Shown here piece by piece: positions 11,155-22,494 of a DNA stretch of 64,000 bases. Source of the DNA: Cynocephalus volans (Eukaryota; Chordata; Mammalia; Dermoptera; Cynocephalidae); contig NC_084462.1 of the NCBI RefSeq assembly GCF_027409185.1, positions 185,570,071 to 185,634,070 of the forward strand. Direction: 5' to 3'. Positions within the stretch are counted from its first letter, which is position 1, and every line of letters starts with the position of its first letter. The translations under genes were made by a program, and so were the position numbers. The notes below the pieces were generated by a model. That model worked only from the letters and a program-made list of their open reading frames with translations, was not told the origin of the DNA and did not search any database.

Positions 11155-11569
11155 TGAAGCACAGATCAGTCATGATCCCTGTGCACACCTCTCAGGATGC
11201 AGCCTGAACCCTTGACTGTGCTCTGCACCCATATTCATTCTCAGAGTCTGTTTTGTGAATCCCCTTTAGCTGCACCTGCAGATCCGGAGGTGAGCCAGGT
11301 CTCCACACAGGTGCAGCAGTTTCCTCCCACCTGCTCCCCTCCCTGCTGCTCCCTCTTTTCTGTTCTTCCTGGGTGTTTCTCTTCCTGTCTTTATTCCATA
11401 AAGGCAGACTTTTCACTGTTATTGCTGCTTGAATGCAGCAGAGATGGAGCATTCCAGAGATTCTCACACCATCAGAAGATGACTGGGGAGGAAAGGGGGC
11501 CACCTGGTTTTTATCATGTATTGGTGTCATGTGGGCAGAACTGAAGCATCTCTGACCACAGGGACTTCA

Positions 11570-12480
11570 GCCATCATGGTTCTGTCCAGAAAATGATTTA
11601 TATCGAGATCTTACACCCATCAACAAAAGGATTAAAATCTCAATTAAAAATGGGCAACTGATAGAATCCACATTTCTTGAAATAAGGCAAATAGCTGAAG
11701 AGCAAATTAAGAGATCATCAACGTCATTAGTTATTAGGAAAATGCAAATATAAACACTTGGGTTTACTTTAGAGGCACTAAGACGGCTGTATGTTTTTAA
11801 AGGAAACGTTGTCCTCATGGATGTGTATACACTGGAAAGCTTCCATAGTGTTGGGGTTTAGGGAAAAAGCTCAAGTGCTGTGGTAATGATTTGGGCAGTT
11901 AGATAAAACGTTAAATGCAGGACAACCCTATGACCCAGTAACTCCACCCCTAGGTATTTGCCCAGCAGAGCTGAAAAGAGGTGTCCAAACACAAATGTGC
12001 ACAAATCTTCACAGCAGCTCTATTCATGGTGCCAAAAAGTGAACAACTCAAATGTTCATTGACTGATGAATTGATAAACAATTGTGGCAGATTGATACAA
12101 TTGGAAACTATTCACCTACCAAAAATGAAGTTATTTACACATGCTACAAAATGAATGAACTTTGGAAATATTACACCACACAACAGAAGCAGACACAAAA
12201 GGCCGCATGTTACATAATCCCATTCATACAACACATCGAGAATAGGCGTGTCCATAGATACAGAAAACACATTAGCTGTCCTCAGGGGCTTGGAGAGGGT
12301 GGGATGAGCAGTGCCTGCTTGTAGGGGGTGGGGTTTCCTTTCAGGTGATGAAATGTTCTGTAACTACACAGTGGTGACAGCTGACAAACCTTGTGAAAAT
12401 ATGAAGTGCCACTAACCAGTATCAAATGGTTAAAATGGTGAACATGATGTCATGTAAATTGTAGCATCATACCAAATAAA
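11570..12480 (+). mobile_element. L1 ORF2 C-terminal/3' fragment
   Basis: 'aaaaatgggcaactgata', 'atgacccagtaactccac', 'gcagctctattcatggtg' and 'acaattgtggcagattg' are typical L1 ORF2 C-terminal text in plus orientation, with stops and indels. The same fragment sits at 52,850-53,760 in block A2, so it predates the duplication. Confidence 0.75.
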
Positions 12481-12741
12481 ACCACATTAAACTTAATTTT
12501 TGTTTTACATTAATTGTTTTAAGGTAAGAGAAACCATATTTTAAGGGAGCACATAAAGCAAATAAAGGAAAACAAAAACAAGAGTTCCTGAGTATGACTT
12601 TTACTGAACAGAGACAGGAAACACCAAGGACTGAAAGGAAACCCTGGGTGTCCTGTGCACCTGCTCCTGAGTGGAAATTCTCCATGTAGTGTGTTCTGGG
12701 TTCACTCAACCACCAAGTCCCCTCCTGTCTTCCTGCGAAGA

Positions 12742-12780
12742 GGTTTGTGTCTGGGCTCACGGTGACTTCCCCTCACTGTG
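12742..12780 (-). other. 23-RSS of the first intact VH gene
   Basis: On the minus strand: heptamer CACAGTG (12,780-12,774), a spacer of exactly 23 bp, and nonamer ACACAAACC (12,750-12,742). The heptamer matches the consensus; the nonamer is a common VH variant of ACAAAAACC. It abuts the V exon directly, so the segment looks competent for RAG-mediated joining to a D segment. Confidence 0.95.
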
Positions 12781-13219
12781 TCTCTCCCACAATAATACAC
12801 GGCCGTGTCCTCGACTATCAGGCTGCTCAATGTTAAATAAGCTTGGCTCTTGGAGGTGTCCCTGGTGATGGTGACTCGGGATTCAAGATCTGTATTATAA
12901 TTTGTGCTTCCACCACTCCATATCACACCGACCCACTCCAGCCCCTTTCCTGGAGGCTGGCGGATCCAGTGCACACCATAGCTGGTTAAAGAGAATCCAG
13001 AGACAGAGCAGGTGAGAGACAGGGTCTGTGAGGGTTTCACCAGGCCAGGACCTGACTCCTGCAGCTGCACCTGGGACAGGACACCTGGGGACAAGAAGCA
13101 TCACCATCAGTCAAACATGCATGAAACCACCACATTCCCAGGTTCCATTTCCTGAAGTCCCCGAAACACTCACAGCAGGGAGCAGCCACCAGGCAGAGAA
13201 GCAGCCCCAGGACATCCAT
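12781..13219 (-). CDS. IGHV: Immunoglobulin heavy variable segment, clan II, apparently functional
   Basis: It encodes the germline V part of an antibody heavy chain. The leader exon is 13,219-13,174 (46 nt; begins [14 protein letters not shown]; donor GTGAGT). The intron acceptor is CCCCAG and the V exon is 13,084-12,781. The mature V region starts at 13,073 (QVQLQESG) and is 97 codons plus 2 nt. FR1 Cys22, Trp36 ([13 protein letters not shown]), a short CDR2 (IWSGGST) and the final Cys95 in TAVYYCGR are all present, with no stop or frameshift. Gly replaces the usual Ala after Cys95, which is tolerated. [11 protein letters not shown] gives it a mouse VH2-like or ungulate-like look, but the species is not assigned. 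The paralogue in block A2 (54,031-54,454) is dead. The promoter octamer is non-canonical. Confidence 0.95.
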
Positions 13220-13300
13220 GCTCTGATGAAGGGCTCCTGGTGGAAGGAGACTGGGGCTGCTCAGCCCAGGGCTGGCCTTTCAGCCTGACACTGGGGTCTG

Positions 13301-13308
13301 CTTTGCAT
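13301..13308 (-). promoter_or_regulatory. Octamer-like element of the first intact VH gene
   Basis: Minus-strand ATGCAAAG lies 82 bp upstream of the leader ATG, where VH promoters carry the Oct-factor site ATGCAAAT. The last base differs from consensus. The dead paralogue has GTGCAAAG at the equivalent position. Confidence 0.6.
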
Positions 13309-13753
13309 GAGGAGGCCCCTGAGGATATAAGTGTGGGAGCAGAGGGGACGGTCTCTGTCTGTCCTTGTCTGGGCATAGCGTCTTACCTTGTGCTGCTGAG
13401 AGGAACTGGGGAGACAGAACCTCAGAGACTCTTCTCTGCATCACTGCCTGGTCTTCCTGTTTCCAGACAAATATGAAGAGAAGGGGGGATGGAAGGTGGA
13501 GGGTTCGACAGTACAGAACATGAAGAAACATTTGAATTAAAGAGATTCTAGGTTCAAGGAGAAGTCCATGACCCTTTGATCCTCATGTGCTCCATTGACC
13601 ATGTCTGTTGTTTGATGCTGTCTCTCAGCTGGTGGCCTCAGTCTCTCTGCACACAAACCTGTTATGTGTGACTTCAAGTGAGACAGTTGGAATTTTTTAG
13701 ACTCTTTTAGTTGACTCTTTCCAGAAGATGTAGACTTTCCTATGACACTCAGA

Positions 13754-13758
<5 letters not shown>

Positions 13759-13790
<32 letters not shown>
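13759..13790. repeat. (GT)n microsatellite
   Basis: About 16 uninterrupted GT dinucleotides. The A2 paralogue at about 55,009 has only a short gtgtgtgtgt run. Confidence 0.95.
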
Positions 13791-13792
<2 letters not shown>

Positions 13793-14954
13793 GCATATAC
13801 ATACCCATGTACATATATATGCATGTATTTATTCAGAGAGAAAGAAAGTCCCCTACCCCTTCCTGTTCCTGAGACTAGTCACTAAGGCAAATGCATAGAA
13901 AAGATGCCCACCCCACCACTATATGACAAAGTCATGTGGGACTAGAACTATCGCTGTGGATATTTCTAGAGATTCCATCTTCCTCAATCTCATTTAGAAA
14001 TCCTCTGTTCACACTCCTGCCCCGACACTTCCAATGTCAGCCTTGACTGTCACATCAGACTCAGTCTTGAGGTTCGTGATCTCGTCACTTGCTTCAGGTC
14101 ACAGGTGACTCCTCAGTGGTGTTTTCTCAAGCGCAGCTCCTCCTGCATCTGCAGACCTGTGAGCTGGACACTCTGTGCCCTGCCTCCCCTTAACCCAATG
14201 TCCTGTGGAGAGTCACGTCCAGGATGACCACTGTAGACCATCCTGTTCAAAGGCTAATACCAGGCACCTGGGAGTCACTGGATCACAGCGACTCTGAACG
14301 TTAGTTGGGCACGACGTACCACTGAATGGTGCTGGTCCATTTCTTATTTCTGGGAATGACACTGCATGACTCACAGAATCACTATTTGGGCTTCTAGTCC
14401 CACCCTGTTAGGAACATTTCCTTTCTCTATTTGAAATTGTCATTTTCAGTTGATTACTTCTTTTAGGCTTTTTTTATTTAAAATAAGCTGGGAGAAGTTA
14501 CAGGTTGTGTAATTGTATTAAAGCATATGTAAAAAATGTTCCCCTGCGACAGTCCAGGACATACAGTGAGTAATCTTAGCTATCCACACCAGAAACAATG
14601 ACTTTGAAATGGAGAAGAGGTGCTAATAAAAATCAAGGACTGTGCATCTGTGTAAAACAGCAGATTCCAAATAAGAAAATGCCACAGTCACTGGAGTACC
14701 TGTCCTATTTTCTCAGAGTCTGGGGTTTAGGGACATGTATACTTAAAGATAGGAAGGTGGAGTATGTCTACAGGCATAGTTTTGCTCATTGAAAAGGAAA
14801 ATGCAGACCCCTACCAACAACAAAAAAAACCATTCTCACTCCCAGACTTGCTCTGCACCTGCCCATGGAGCTGGGCCCTGGGGGCAGAGGGTCCTGAGTT
14901 TCCCACTCAACCAGTCCTGTGTCACCTTCCACAGCTCTTGCTGCTTTCCACAGA

Positions 14955-15960
14955 CCAAAGTTGTACAGATTTTCCTCTATGTTTTCTTTTCTAATAGTTT
15001 CATAGTTTCAGGACTCAAATGTACTTCTTATTCCATTTTGAGTTGCTTTTTGTATGAGGGCGCAATTTCATTAATCTTAATTTGAATACCCAATTTTCCC
15101 AACAAAATTTTTTGAAGAAACTGTGCTCTTTTCATTGAGGGTTCTTGGCACTTTTGTTAAAAATCAGGTGAATGTAAATTTTTAGTTTTATTTCTGGGCT
15201 TTCTGCTCTATCTGCTCTATGTATTTTTGTATGTCATCACCGAGCTGTTTCAATTATTTTAGATTTATAATATATTCTTAACCAATATTAAGTAGCATTT
15301 ATCTCTGGGATGAAAGGATGGCTCAAAAGAAGCAAGTAAATAAATATGATCAATGCCATTACAGAATGAAGGAGAAAAAGCATATGATCCTTTCAACAGA
15401 GATAGAAAAAGCATTTGACATATTTCCACCTATTTTTATTAACAACAAATTCAACAAATTTGTCATAGTAATATCCTTCACTACATAAAAGGTCGTATAT
15501 GATAATTCCACAGCTAATAACAAGCTTAACATTGAAAGTTTATGTTTGCTATGTGTGATCAGAACAAGACCAAAACACCCTCTCTCACAACTTCCATTAA
15601 ACATCAAACTGGAAATTCTAGTCAGGAGCATTGAGGTAATAAAAATAAATAAATGACATCCACTTATGAAAGAGAATAAAAATTGTTTTTGTTTCCTGAT
15701 AACATGATCTATCATATAAAAACCCTAAAGACTCCACCTATGAACTGTGACAAATAATAGAAGCACTAGCAATGAACTATCTAAAGATTAAATCTGTAAA
15801 ACAATCCCATTTAAAACAGAATCAGAACAAAAATAAATTCTTGGGAACATATTTAACAAAATTAATAACAGATTTGCATATTGAAAACTTTAAGGGATTG
15901 ATAAGATCATGGAAGTATTAATGGAAGAGAGTTTTTCAAAATTGATGGCAGATATAAAAA
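14955..15960. mobile_element. L1 ORF2 pair in opposing orientation
   Basis: Bases 14,955-15,285 read as minus-strand L1 ORF2 ('tttgttaaaaatcaggtg', 'tgtatgtcatcaccgagc'). Bases 15,300-15,960 read as plus-strand ORF2 ('atgccattacagaatgaa', 'agaaaaagcatttgacat'). The pair is shared with 56,190-57,235, so it was present before the block duplication. Confidence 0.7.
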
Positions 15961-16017
15961 TGCAGATGAAGGAAGTTCACAGAGCACCAACGCCATAAAT
16001 AAAAGCAACAGAAATGA

Positions 16018-16172
16018 AGTGCACACACACACACGCACACACACATGCACACACACGCACACGCACACACACACGCACACACACACATGCACACACATTT
16101 ACAAACATGCACACACATGCACACACACACGCAAGTGTGCACACAAACACACACACACACGCACACACACAC
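16018..16172. repeat. (CA)n-rich microsatellite
   Basis: CA repeats interrupted by acgcac and atgcac. The position corresponds to the much longer higher-order array at 57,286-57,706. Open frames on both strands are artefacts. Confidence 0.9.
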
Positions 16173-16537
16173 ATGACCAAGATATTAAATTTTATCAGAT
16201 TAAAACTGCAGAAAATATCTAAAGTGGTTGTGTTTAGAAACGCTTACACATAAAAGAAGAATCATAAGCATTTCAGAGGACTTCTTGTCAGAATCAATGC
16301 AAACAAAAATCGAGAAGTTTTAAATATTTAAAGTGTTGGAAGCTGCAACCACCAACACCCACGATTCCTGATTCAGGTAAATAATCCCTCAAAAGTTAAG
16401 GAGAACAACATCTCCTCATACTCGCCTTCCCCCAAGAATTGATGAATATTTGATATTCATAGAATAGCACAGAAATTATAGCCAATGATCGAATGTAACT
16501 TCCAAAATAGCAAAGAGAGTAAATTTTGAATGTCTTA

Positions 16538-16880
16538 TGTTGGGAAAATATAGAAAGATTGTCAGGGCCCCTCAGATGTTCAGAATCTTGCCGAGCATTT
16601 GCTGTAAATATCCTCAGGTGCTCCTTTTTAATGCTTAATGCAATTGCATATGGGCACCCAGGTGTCCTAGGTTATGGACCTGAGTATAAAGGACTAACAG
16701 CTCTTATCCACAGTGCTGCTCAGAACTCTCAGAGAAGCCCTTAGGACGGCTGCTCCCAGCTCTGAATAAAGCCTATTAATCTTTACCCACAGCTCCCAGG
16801 ACCTTTTTCCTATTATCTAGTTGTAGACCTGCATGTGGAGGGTCGTGACCCCGTTTGTGAGCCCTAGCCCTACCTCTACA
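16538..16880 (+). repeat. 5' LTR of the ERV-L-like provirus
   Basis: 343 bp, TG...CA ends. It shares 'cttgccgagcatttgctg', 'gggcacccaggtgtcct' and an AATAAA-type signal (tctgaataaagcc) with the 3' LTR. Many substitutions separate the two LTRs, indicating an old insertion. A primer-site-like attggcatagtcagcagg follows directly. Confidence 0.9.
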
Positions 16881-17689
16881 ATTGGCATAGTCAGCAGGTT
16901 TTGAGGGCACGTACAGGAGCCCCTTGGGAGAAGGAGGTAATGTGGCTCCTCCTGAATATTCTGTACCCTCTGGCCACTTTCCTGTTGACCTGGATCTGGT
17001 TGCTGCTTACAATACTGCAAGTCAGCATAGACCAGGCATTCCATGAAGCAGGGCGTCCTCAGAGAACCCCTTGGGAGGAAGAGGAAATGTGGCTGTCCTT
17101 GAGGATGTGGTGCCTGATGGTCACTTTTCTGCTGACCAGAGCCTGGCTACTACTCAGTGTGCTGCAAACTGATCAAGATTTGAAGAAGAAAGCAGAGTTG
17201 AAGGAAGCATGAATGACTGTCCTGGAGGATGACATGCAGTGAGTGGCCACCCCTGCTTCTCACTCCAGGGCTAACGACAAACCCAGCTCTGAGTTGGGGG
17301 AGACTGTGCATCTCCAGGCATGACCTGTTGTGCACCAAAAAGTGAAGTGCAAGCACCCTATAGGACCAGGTAGCCACCCGGCACACAATCCACAGGTGAC
17401 CCAGTTCACTCCCTATGTCCTTTATTCCCACATTGAATTATTTGACTTGCAGAGACAGTTTTGGCAGAAAAAGGGGAGCTCCTGGCTGCTTGGCTACTGA
17501 TGTTATAAGATCTGTGAATAGTGTGATGTGCTCTGTTGAGAAGATGGAAGAGGTGGCCTCTATTACCAGCCACCCTTCCCTGAGGCAGCAGCTGCAGAAT
17601 ATCAATAGCCGCTGTTGATATGCACAAGTGCCAAGTAATCACTCCCTAATGGAATGGGTGAGTGCAGCTACCTGAACCATGTGAGGGAA

Positions 17690-19760
17690 TACTAGAGAAC
17701 TCCCAAGATTGTGAGTAAATGGCAAACACATTCTGAGTTGGTTCCAATCTCAGCTGATAGCCAAGATAAGTTCACCTTCACCTGGGACGGGACGCAGTGG
17801 AAACTTTCAAGTATTTCCCCAAGGTTATCTGCATCGCCCAACCATCTGTCATGGTTTAGTGGCTGGGGAACTAGCCAAGAGGACAAGGTCCAGCATAGTT
17901 ACAATGTTTCACTACATTGATGATGTGTTGTTAACCTCTGATTCTCTAACAAATTTAACCCAGGAAGCTCCAATGCTGCTAAGCCATTTGGAACTATGTG
18001 GGCAGGCCATGAACACAGCCAAAGTGCAAAGACCTGGACTGTCAGTCAAATTCTTGAGTTGTCTGCTTGGGTAAGAGGGGGTCATCCCAGAAGCTGTTAC
18101 AGATAAGATACATGTGTACCTTAACCTACAAACTGTAGATCAGCTGCAGACATATTTGAGATTCTGAGGTATTAGAGAACTTTCGTACCCCATATGGCTC
18201 AAATAGCATGCCCAATGTATGCATTAATAAAGAAAGGAGCCCCCTGGCATTGGACTGAGGAAGTAGAACAGACTTTCCAGGCTACAAAGAGGGCAGCATA
18301 GCAAGTATAGGCCTTACAAGTGGCTGATCCAACTAAGCCTTTTGAATTAGATGTACATATATCCCAGGAGGGGTTAGGATGGGGTTTGTGGCAGAGACAA
18401 GACCGATTTGAAACACGTGCATGATTCTGGTCTCAGCTCTGGAAAGGTGCTGAATTACGCTAAGCTCTGGAAGGGTGCTGAATTATGCTGTTCTCTGATA
18501 GAAAAACATCTAGCAGCTGTATATTTTGCCTTGATGGCCACTGAAGCTATCACAGGAACTGCCAAAATCCTAGTAAGGACAACATATCTCACACTAGGTT
18601 GGCTGTGCATGTGGGCAACCAACCCTAAAACAGGCATAGCTCAGACTCCCACTCTGTCTACATGGGGAGCATATATAGAACAAAGGAGCACTGTGTCAGC
18701 GAGTACTCTGTCCAAAGACTTGCGAACTCTGCTAGGCCGAGTAGTGGTTGTGGAGGCCACACCTTTCCATGAGGGACAGGGACCTATCACAGAGCAAGCT
18801 TGGTATACAGATGGCTCTAGCATGGGACCTTCAGCATCATGGGCAGCTGTTGCTGTCCAGCCCTTAACGGATACCATATGGTATGAAAATGGCACAGGGC
18901 AAAGCAGTCAATGGGCAGAATTGAAAGCTCTTTGGGTGGTGATAAAAAATGAGCCTGGGCCATTAACCATCTGCACTGACAGCTGGGCTGTGTACAAAGG
19001 TTTAACCGTTTGGATTTCTACTTGGAAGTATCAACAGGGGATGTTTGCCTACTGACCCCTGTGGGGACAAGCCATGTGGCAAGAGTTATGGGAATTGGGG
19101 CATGAGAAAGAAGTAACTCTTTTCCATGTCACAGGACACTTCCTGTTTAGCCAGTCCAGGAAATGATGAAGCCGTTGCCTTGGCTAAGGTAAGATGTCTG
19201 GAGAGAGCCGCAGATGCTGATGTAGCCCAGTGGTTACATCGACGCATGCAACATGCTGGCAGCAAGACCATGTGGATGGTGGCTCAAAGATGGGCCCTGC
19301 CTATAAAATGGGAAGATGGAGTGAATGCCTGTCATGCTTGTCCAGTATGTGCTCAAGAGTGTCCACACTCCCAGTGGGTGCCCCATGTAGACTCACAAAT
19401 AACTCAAGGAAGGGTGCCCCTGGATTGATGGCAAGTGGACTTTGTTGGACCACTGCCCAGGTCAGAGAATTTCAGATACATCTTCACTGCTGTTGATACA
19501 GCTACTGGTCTTCTGCTTGTATGGCCTTGTAAGGCCTCAGACAATATAAACACTGTGAAGGCACTGCATAGCCTTGAGGCCCTGTATGACCTTCCTTTGG
19601 TCACAGAGTGTGACAATGAACGCACTTTACTGGACATGAGGTTCAGAGGTGGGCTGACCAGCTGTCTATTCAGTGGAAGTTGCATGTGCCATATCATCCC
19701 CAGGCAGCAGGGATGATTGAGCAATACAATGGTCTCCTAAAACAGGAGCTAAGGCTATCT
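17690..19760 (+). pseudogene. pol: pol remnant of the ERV-L-like provirus
   Basis: Domains appear in the normal order but in shifting frames. A reverse-transcriptase core has YIDD at 17,913-17,924. An RNase H part has YTDGSS at about 18,804-18,821 and CTDSWAVY near 18,975; the longest open piece is 18,408-19,055. An integrase zinc-binding region with paired Cys (CHACPVC) lies near 19,330, and the catalytic core begins with DFVGPLP at about 19,438 and has a second acidic residue in ECDN near 19,610. Stops at about 18,073, 19,053 and 19,427, plus frameshifts, break the gene. It cannot encode an active polyprotein. Confidence 0.8.
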
Positions 19761-20660
19761 GCCCAACCCCCGTCCCTGAAGGGGTGGACACAGCGGTCCC
19801 GGCAACAGTCAGGATTCTAAGTAAGAGACCCCACAAGTGCAGGCCCTCTCCAGTGGAAGATCTGTTGCATGGGGCTGCAGCACATAAACAAGAGCAGATC
19901 ACTACTAGAGATGAGCTTTTGGCAAGAATGGAAATATTCTCTTACCAGCCCCAACCTGTTTACTACTGGAACAGACAGTACAATGGGAATGGCCTTGGAG
20001 AATAGAAGCCCCCGGTATACGCTGGGTAGGCCTAATAGGGCCTTGGGGAAAAGGACTAGTAGAAGATTTGGAAATTTCACCTTGGATGACAAGTACCTGG
20101 CGTAATCAAGTAAAGGTAACATGGCCTGGAACAGATGAGTGCTCTATTCCAAAGGGCATGTTTATATTGTCATTATGGCCAATTATGAGTTCCCCTGTAG
20201 TGTTACATGTAGAACCTACAGATCCAACAGTGTTAGCCGATAATGTAAGGTAGCATAAATCAGGTAAGATAACTATTCCTGCAACCATCTTTCCCAGGTT
20301 GGCAAACTAGCATGCACCTTACCAGAGGGGTGAGAACTGCTCCTATTGGTACCAATAACCCTTCTGTCTTTTCCCCCATAGTGCTCTGGCTGTGGGCACC
20401 AGAGTCAACTGGGCACATGCATACGTTCGTGTGACCAATGTGTCTGCTTATTGAATATGCACTGAAGTTCACACCAGTGATGACTACTAACTGGGCATGT
20501 GTGGCTAATAGTTGAAAGGACAGAACTGCAGTACAAGTCTAAGGCATATTTTACAGACAATAGTTATATGAATGTAAGGGTCATTTATCCTAGCTAAGGG
20601 AACATTCCAGAAGATTCTGAACACATGGATAATATGGTAAGGGACCCTGAAGCAGTGGAT

Positions 20661-21029
20661 TGTTGGGAAAATGTAGGAAAATGGTCAGGGCCCCTCAGAT
20701 GTTAAAAATCTTGCCGAGCATTTGCTGTAAATATCCTCAGGTGTTTCTTTTTACTACTTAATGTAATTGCATCTGGGCACCCAGGTGTCCTGGGTTATGG
20801 ACCTAAGTATAAAGGACTAACAGGTCTGATCTACGGTGCTTCTCAAAACTCTCAGAGAAGCCGCTAGGATGCCTGCTACCAGCTCTAAATAAAGTCAATT
20901 AATCTTTTACCCACGGCCCCCAGGACATTTTTCCAACTACCCAGCTTGCAGACCTGCGTGTGGACGGTTTGTGACTCAGTCTGCGCAACAGACTTGAGTG
21001 CTCTGTGAGCCCTAAGCCCTAGCTCTACA
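20661..21029 (+). repeat. 3' LTR of the ERV-L-like provirus
   Basis: 369 bp, beginning TGTTGGGAAAAT and ending CTCTACA, aligned with the 5' LTR over most of its length. It contains ctctaaataaagtc, a probable polyadenylation signal. The extra length relative to the 5' LTR lies near the 3' end (about 20,950-21,010). Confidence 0.9.
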
Positions 21030-21894
21030 GATGGCGTTATCAGGGCAAGTGTGTGCGGGATACTTTGGGGACATCAGAAAGTGGGCAGGGATTGGGACTC
21101 TGTCCATCGGGTGTTCATTATCTACGTGGACTATTCCCAAGCAAGCTGAGAGATACGTCTTAGGACACAGTTCCCGAGGACACTTTGACAGATGCAGACC
21201 AAAAATTCAGCCCAGCAGGGCTCTGGTGGGATTTATCACTGTGCTTGTCACACTGAATTGTCCACATGGAAACATGAGAGCTGTGTCGGGCCCTCAAGAA
21301 ACTGCTTTTCCATCCGGGAAACTGATGGAAGGACAGAGAGTGGGACAAATCCTGAACATCAGTGTCCACGGTGTGGATGAGGACCCAGAGGCTTAACCGC
21401 CCCAGGGAGGACAGAGACCCTATGGGCTGAGGTCATGGAGCATGATTATAACAATGACGGGATGTGGGCTTGGCTGAGAAAAAAAGTGCATTTATGGAGA
21501 GTTTGCATCTGGACTTATCTAAAATTTAGGGGAAAATATTCTTGATCAAAGGAACAAAAGAATCCATACAATGATTTGTGTGTCAGGAAAGAGAACAGGT
21601 CATGGTAAAACCTGGCGGGGGGGGAAATGTCCCAGTGAGAGGAAACATCTTATCTACAAATGAGGAAAGTTACTTCACTCTGTGTGGCCTGCAGTGAGAA
21701 CATGGGAATTAGAGTCACAAAGAACAAAGCAGGAAATGACCCTGAGGGACATCTGGGAGTCAGCAGAGCAGAGGAAACCTCAGATCCCAAGAGGAATGCC
21801 CCATCCCCTCTCTGCACCTGCTCCATGGGGCACAGGAGCTGGGTGGGCCTTGAGCGCCCCCTGCAGCCCAGATCCCTCCTGTATCCTGCAGGGA

Positions 21895-21933
21895 GGTTTG
21901 TGTCTGGGCTCATGCTGTCTTCCTGTCACTGTG
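21895..21933 (-). other. 23-RSS of the second intact VH gene
   Basis: Minus strand: CACAGTG (21,933-21,927), a 23-bp spacer, and ACACAAACC (21,903-21,895). Heptamer, spacer length and nonamer are all compatible with function. Confidence 0.95.
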
Positions 21934-22374
21934 TCTCTTGCACAGAAATACACGGCCGTGTCCTCGTCGGTCACAGAGCTCAGCTGCAGGGAGAACTGGT
22001 TCGTGGACGTGTCTCTGGTGATGGAGGTGCGGCTCTTGAGGGATGAGCTATAAGCTGTGCTTCCACTATAACTGATGCGTCCCATCCACTCAAGCTCCTT
22101 CCCTGAGAGCTGGCGGATCCAGTGCCAGTAGTAATAACTGGTTGTGATGGAGTCACCAGAGACGGCGCATGTGAGGGAGAGGGTCTGCGAGGGCTTCACC
22201 AGTCCTGGGCCCGACTCCTGCAGCTGCACCTCGGATAGGACACCTGGAGACAAGGAGAATCAGAACCTGTCAGTCATGTGCAGTCACGACCATCCCACAG
22301 ACCCGTGCCTGACATCTGAGACACTCACATTTGGAAGTTGTCACCAGGTAAAGGAGAAGACCCCACAGTTTCAT
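21934..22374 (-). CDS. IGHV: Immunoglobulin heavy variable segment, clan II, apparently functional
   Basis: The leader exon is 22,374-22,329 (46 nt; [15 protein letters not shown]; donor GTGAGT). The V exon is 22,243-21,934 with acceptor TCTCCAG, and the mature V region starts at 22,232 ([10 protein letters not shown]), 99 codons plus 2 nt. Cys22, a seven-residue-type CDR1 ([11 protein letters not shown]), the second Trp in LEWMG, the CDR2 loop ISYSGST and the terminal TAVYFCAR are intact, with no stops. It is two codons longer in CDR1 than the gene at 12,781. Oddities are [10 protein letters not shown] in FR2, where the paralogue has [10 protein letters not shown], and SSSLKS instead of NPSVKS after CDR2. 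The promoter has a perfect octamer. It is a VH4/VH3609-like clan II segment; the subgroup name depends on the species. Confidence 0.95.
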
Positions 22375-22486
22375 CTTCAATTAGATCTCAACTCTGCCTT
22401 TCACAGAGACCTGAGCCCTGTCTGCGGACAGACCTGTGAGCTTCCACCACCCAAGCATCCACATTTACCCTAGAGCTTGAAGGAAA

Positions 22487-22494
22487 ATTTGCAT
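22487..22494 (-). promoter_or_regulatory. Canonical octamer of the second VH gene
   Basis: Minus-strand ATGCAAAT lies 113 bp upstream of the leader ATG. It is a perfect match to the Oct-1/Oct-2 site of VH promoters and is conserved at the same distance in the B2 gene. Confidence 0.9.

Larger units (their letters stand above)
11155..16530. repeat. Duplication block A1 (paralogue of 52,405-58,077)
   Basis: The order of landmarks is shared with A2: 'cacacctctcaggatgcagcctg', an L1 C-terminal fragment, a VH gene with RSS, 'ctggtggcctcagtctctctgcacaca', a second L1 pair in opposing orientation, a CA-rich array, and the closing 'caaaatagcaaagag'. The copies differ at many sites and in the CA array. 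The right edge is where the ERV begins. Confidence 0.85.
16538..21029 (+). mobile_element. Decayed LTR provirus, ERV-L-like
   Basis: Two directly repeated LTRs (16,538-16,880 and 20,661-21,029) start TGTTGGGAAAAT and end CTCTACA. Between them are a leader or gag remnant (about 16,900-17,430) and a broken pol gene. The same leader-like sequence recurs inverted at 48,780-49,190, next to a primer site resembling tRNA-Leu; that is the reason for an ERV-L-like label rather than a firm class. I see no env. No short target duplication is evident at the edges, and the flanks correspond to bases 58,077 and 59,708 of the paralogous copy. Confidence 0.85.

Noticed and set aside
12702..13094. D or J segments near the intact VH genes
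   Set aside because: I found no 12-bp-spacer RSS pairs (D) and no WGxG-type J coding sequence with a splice donor.
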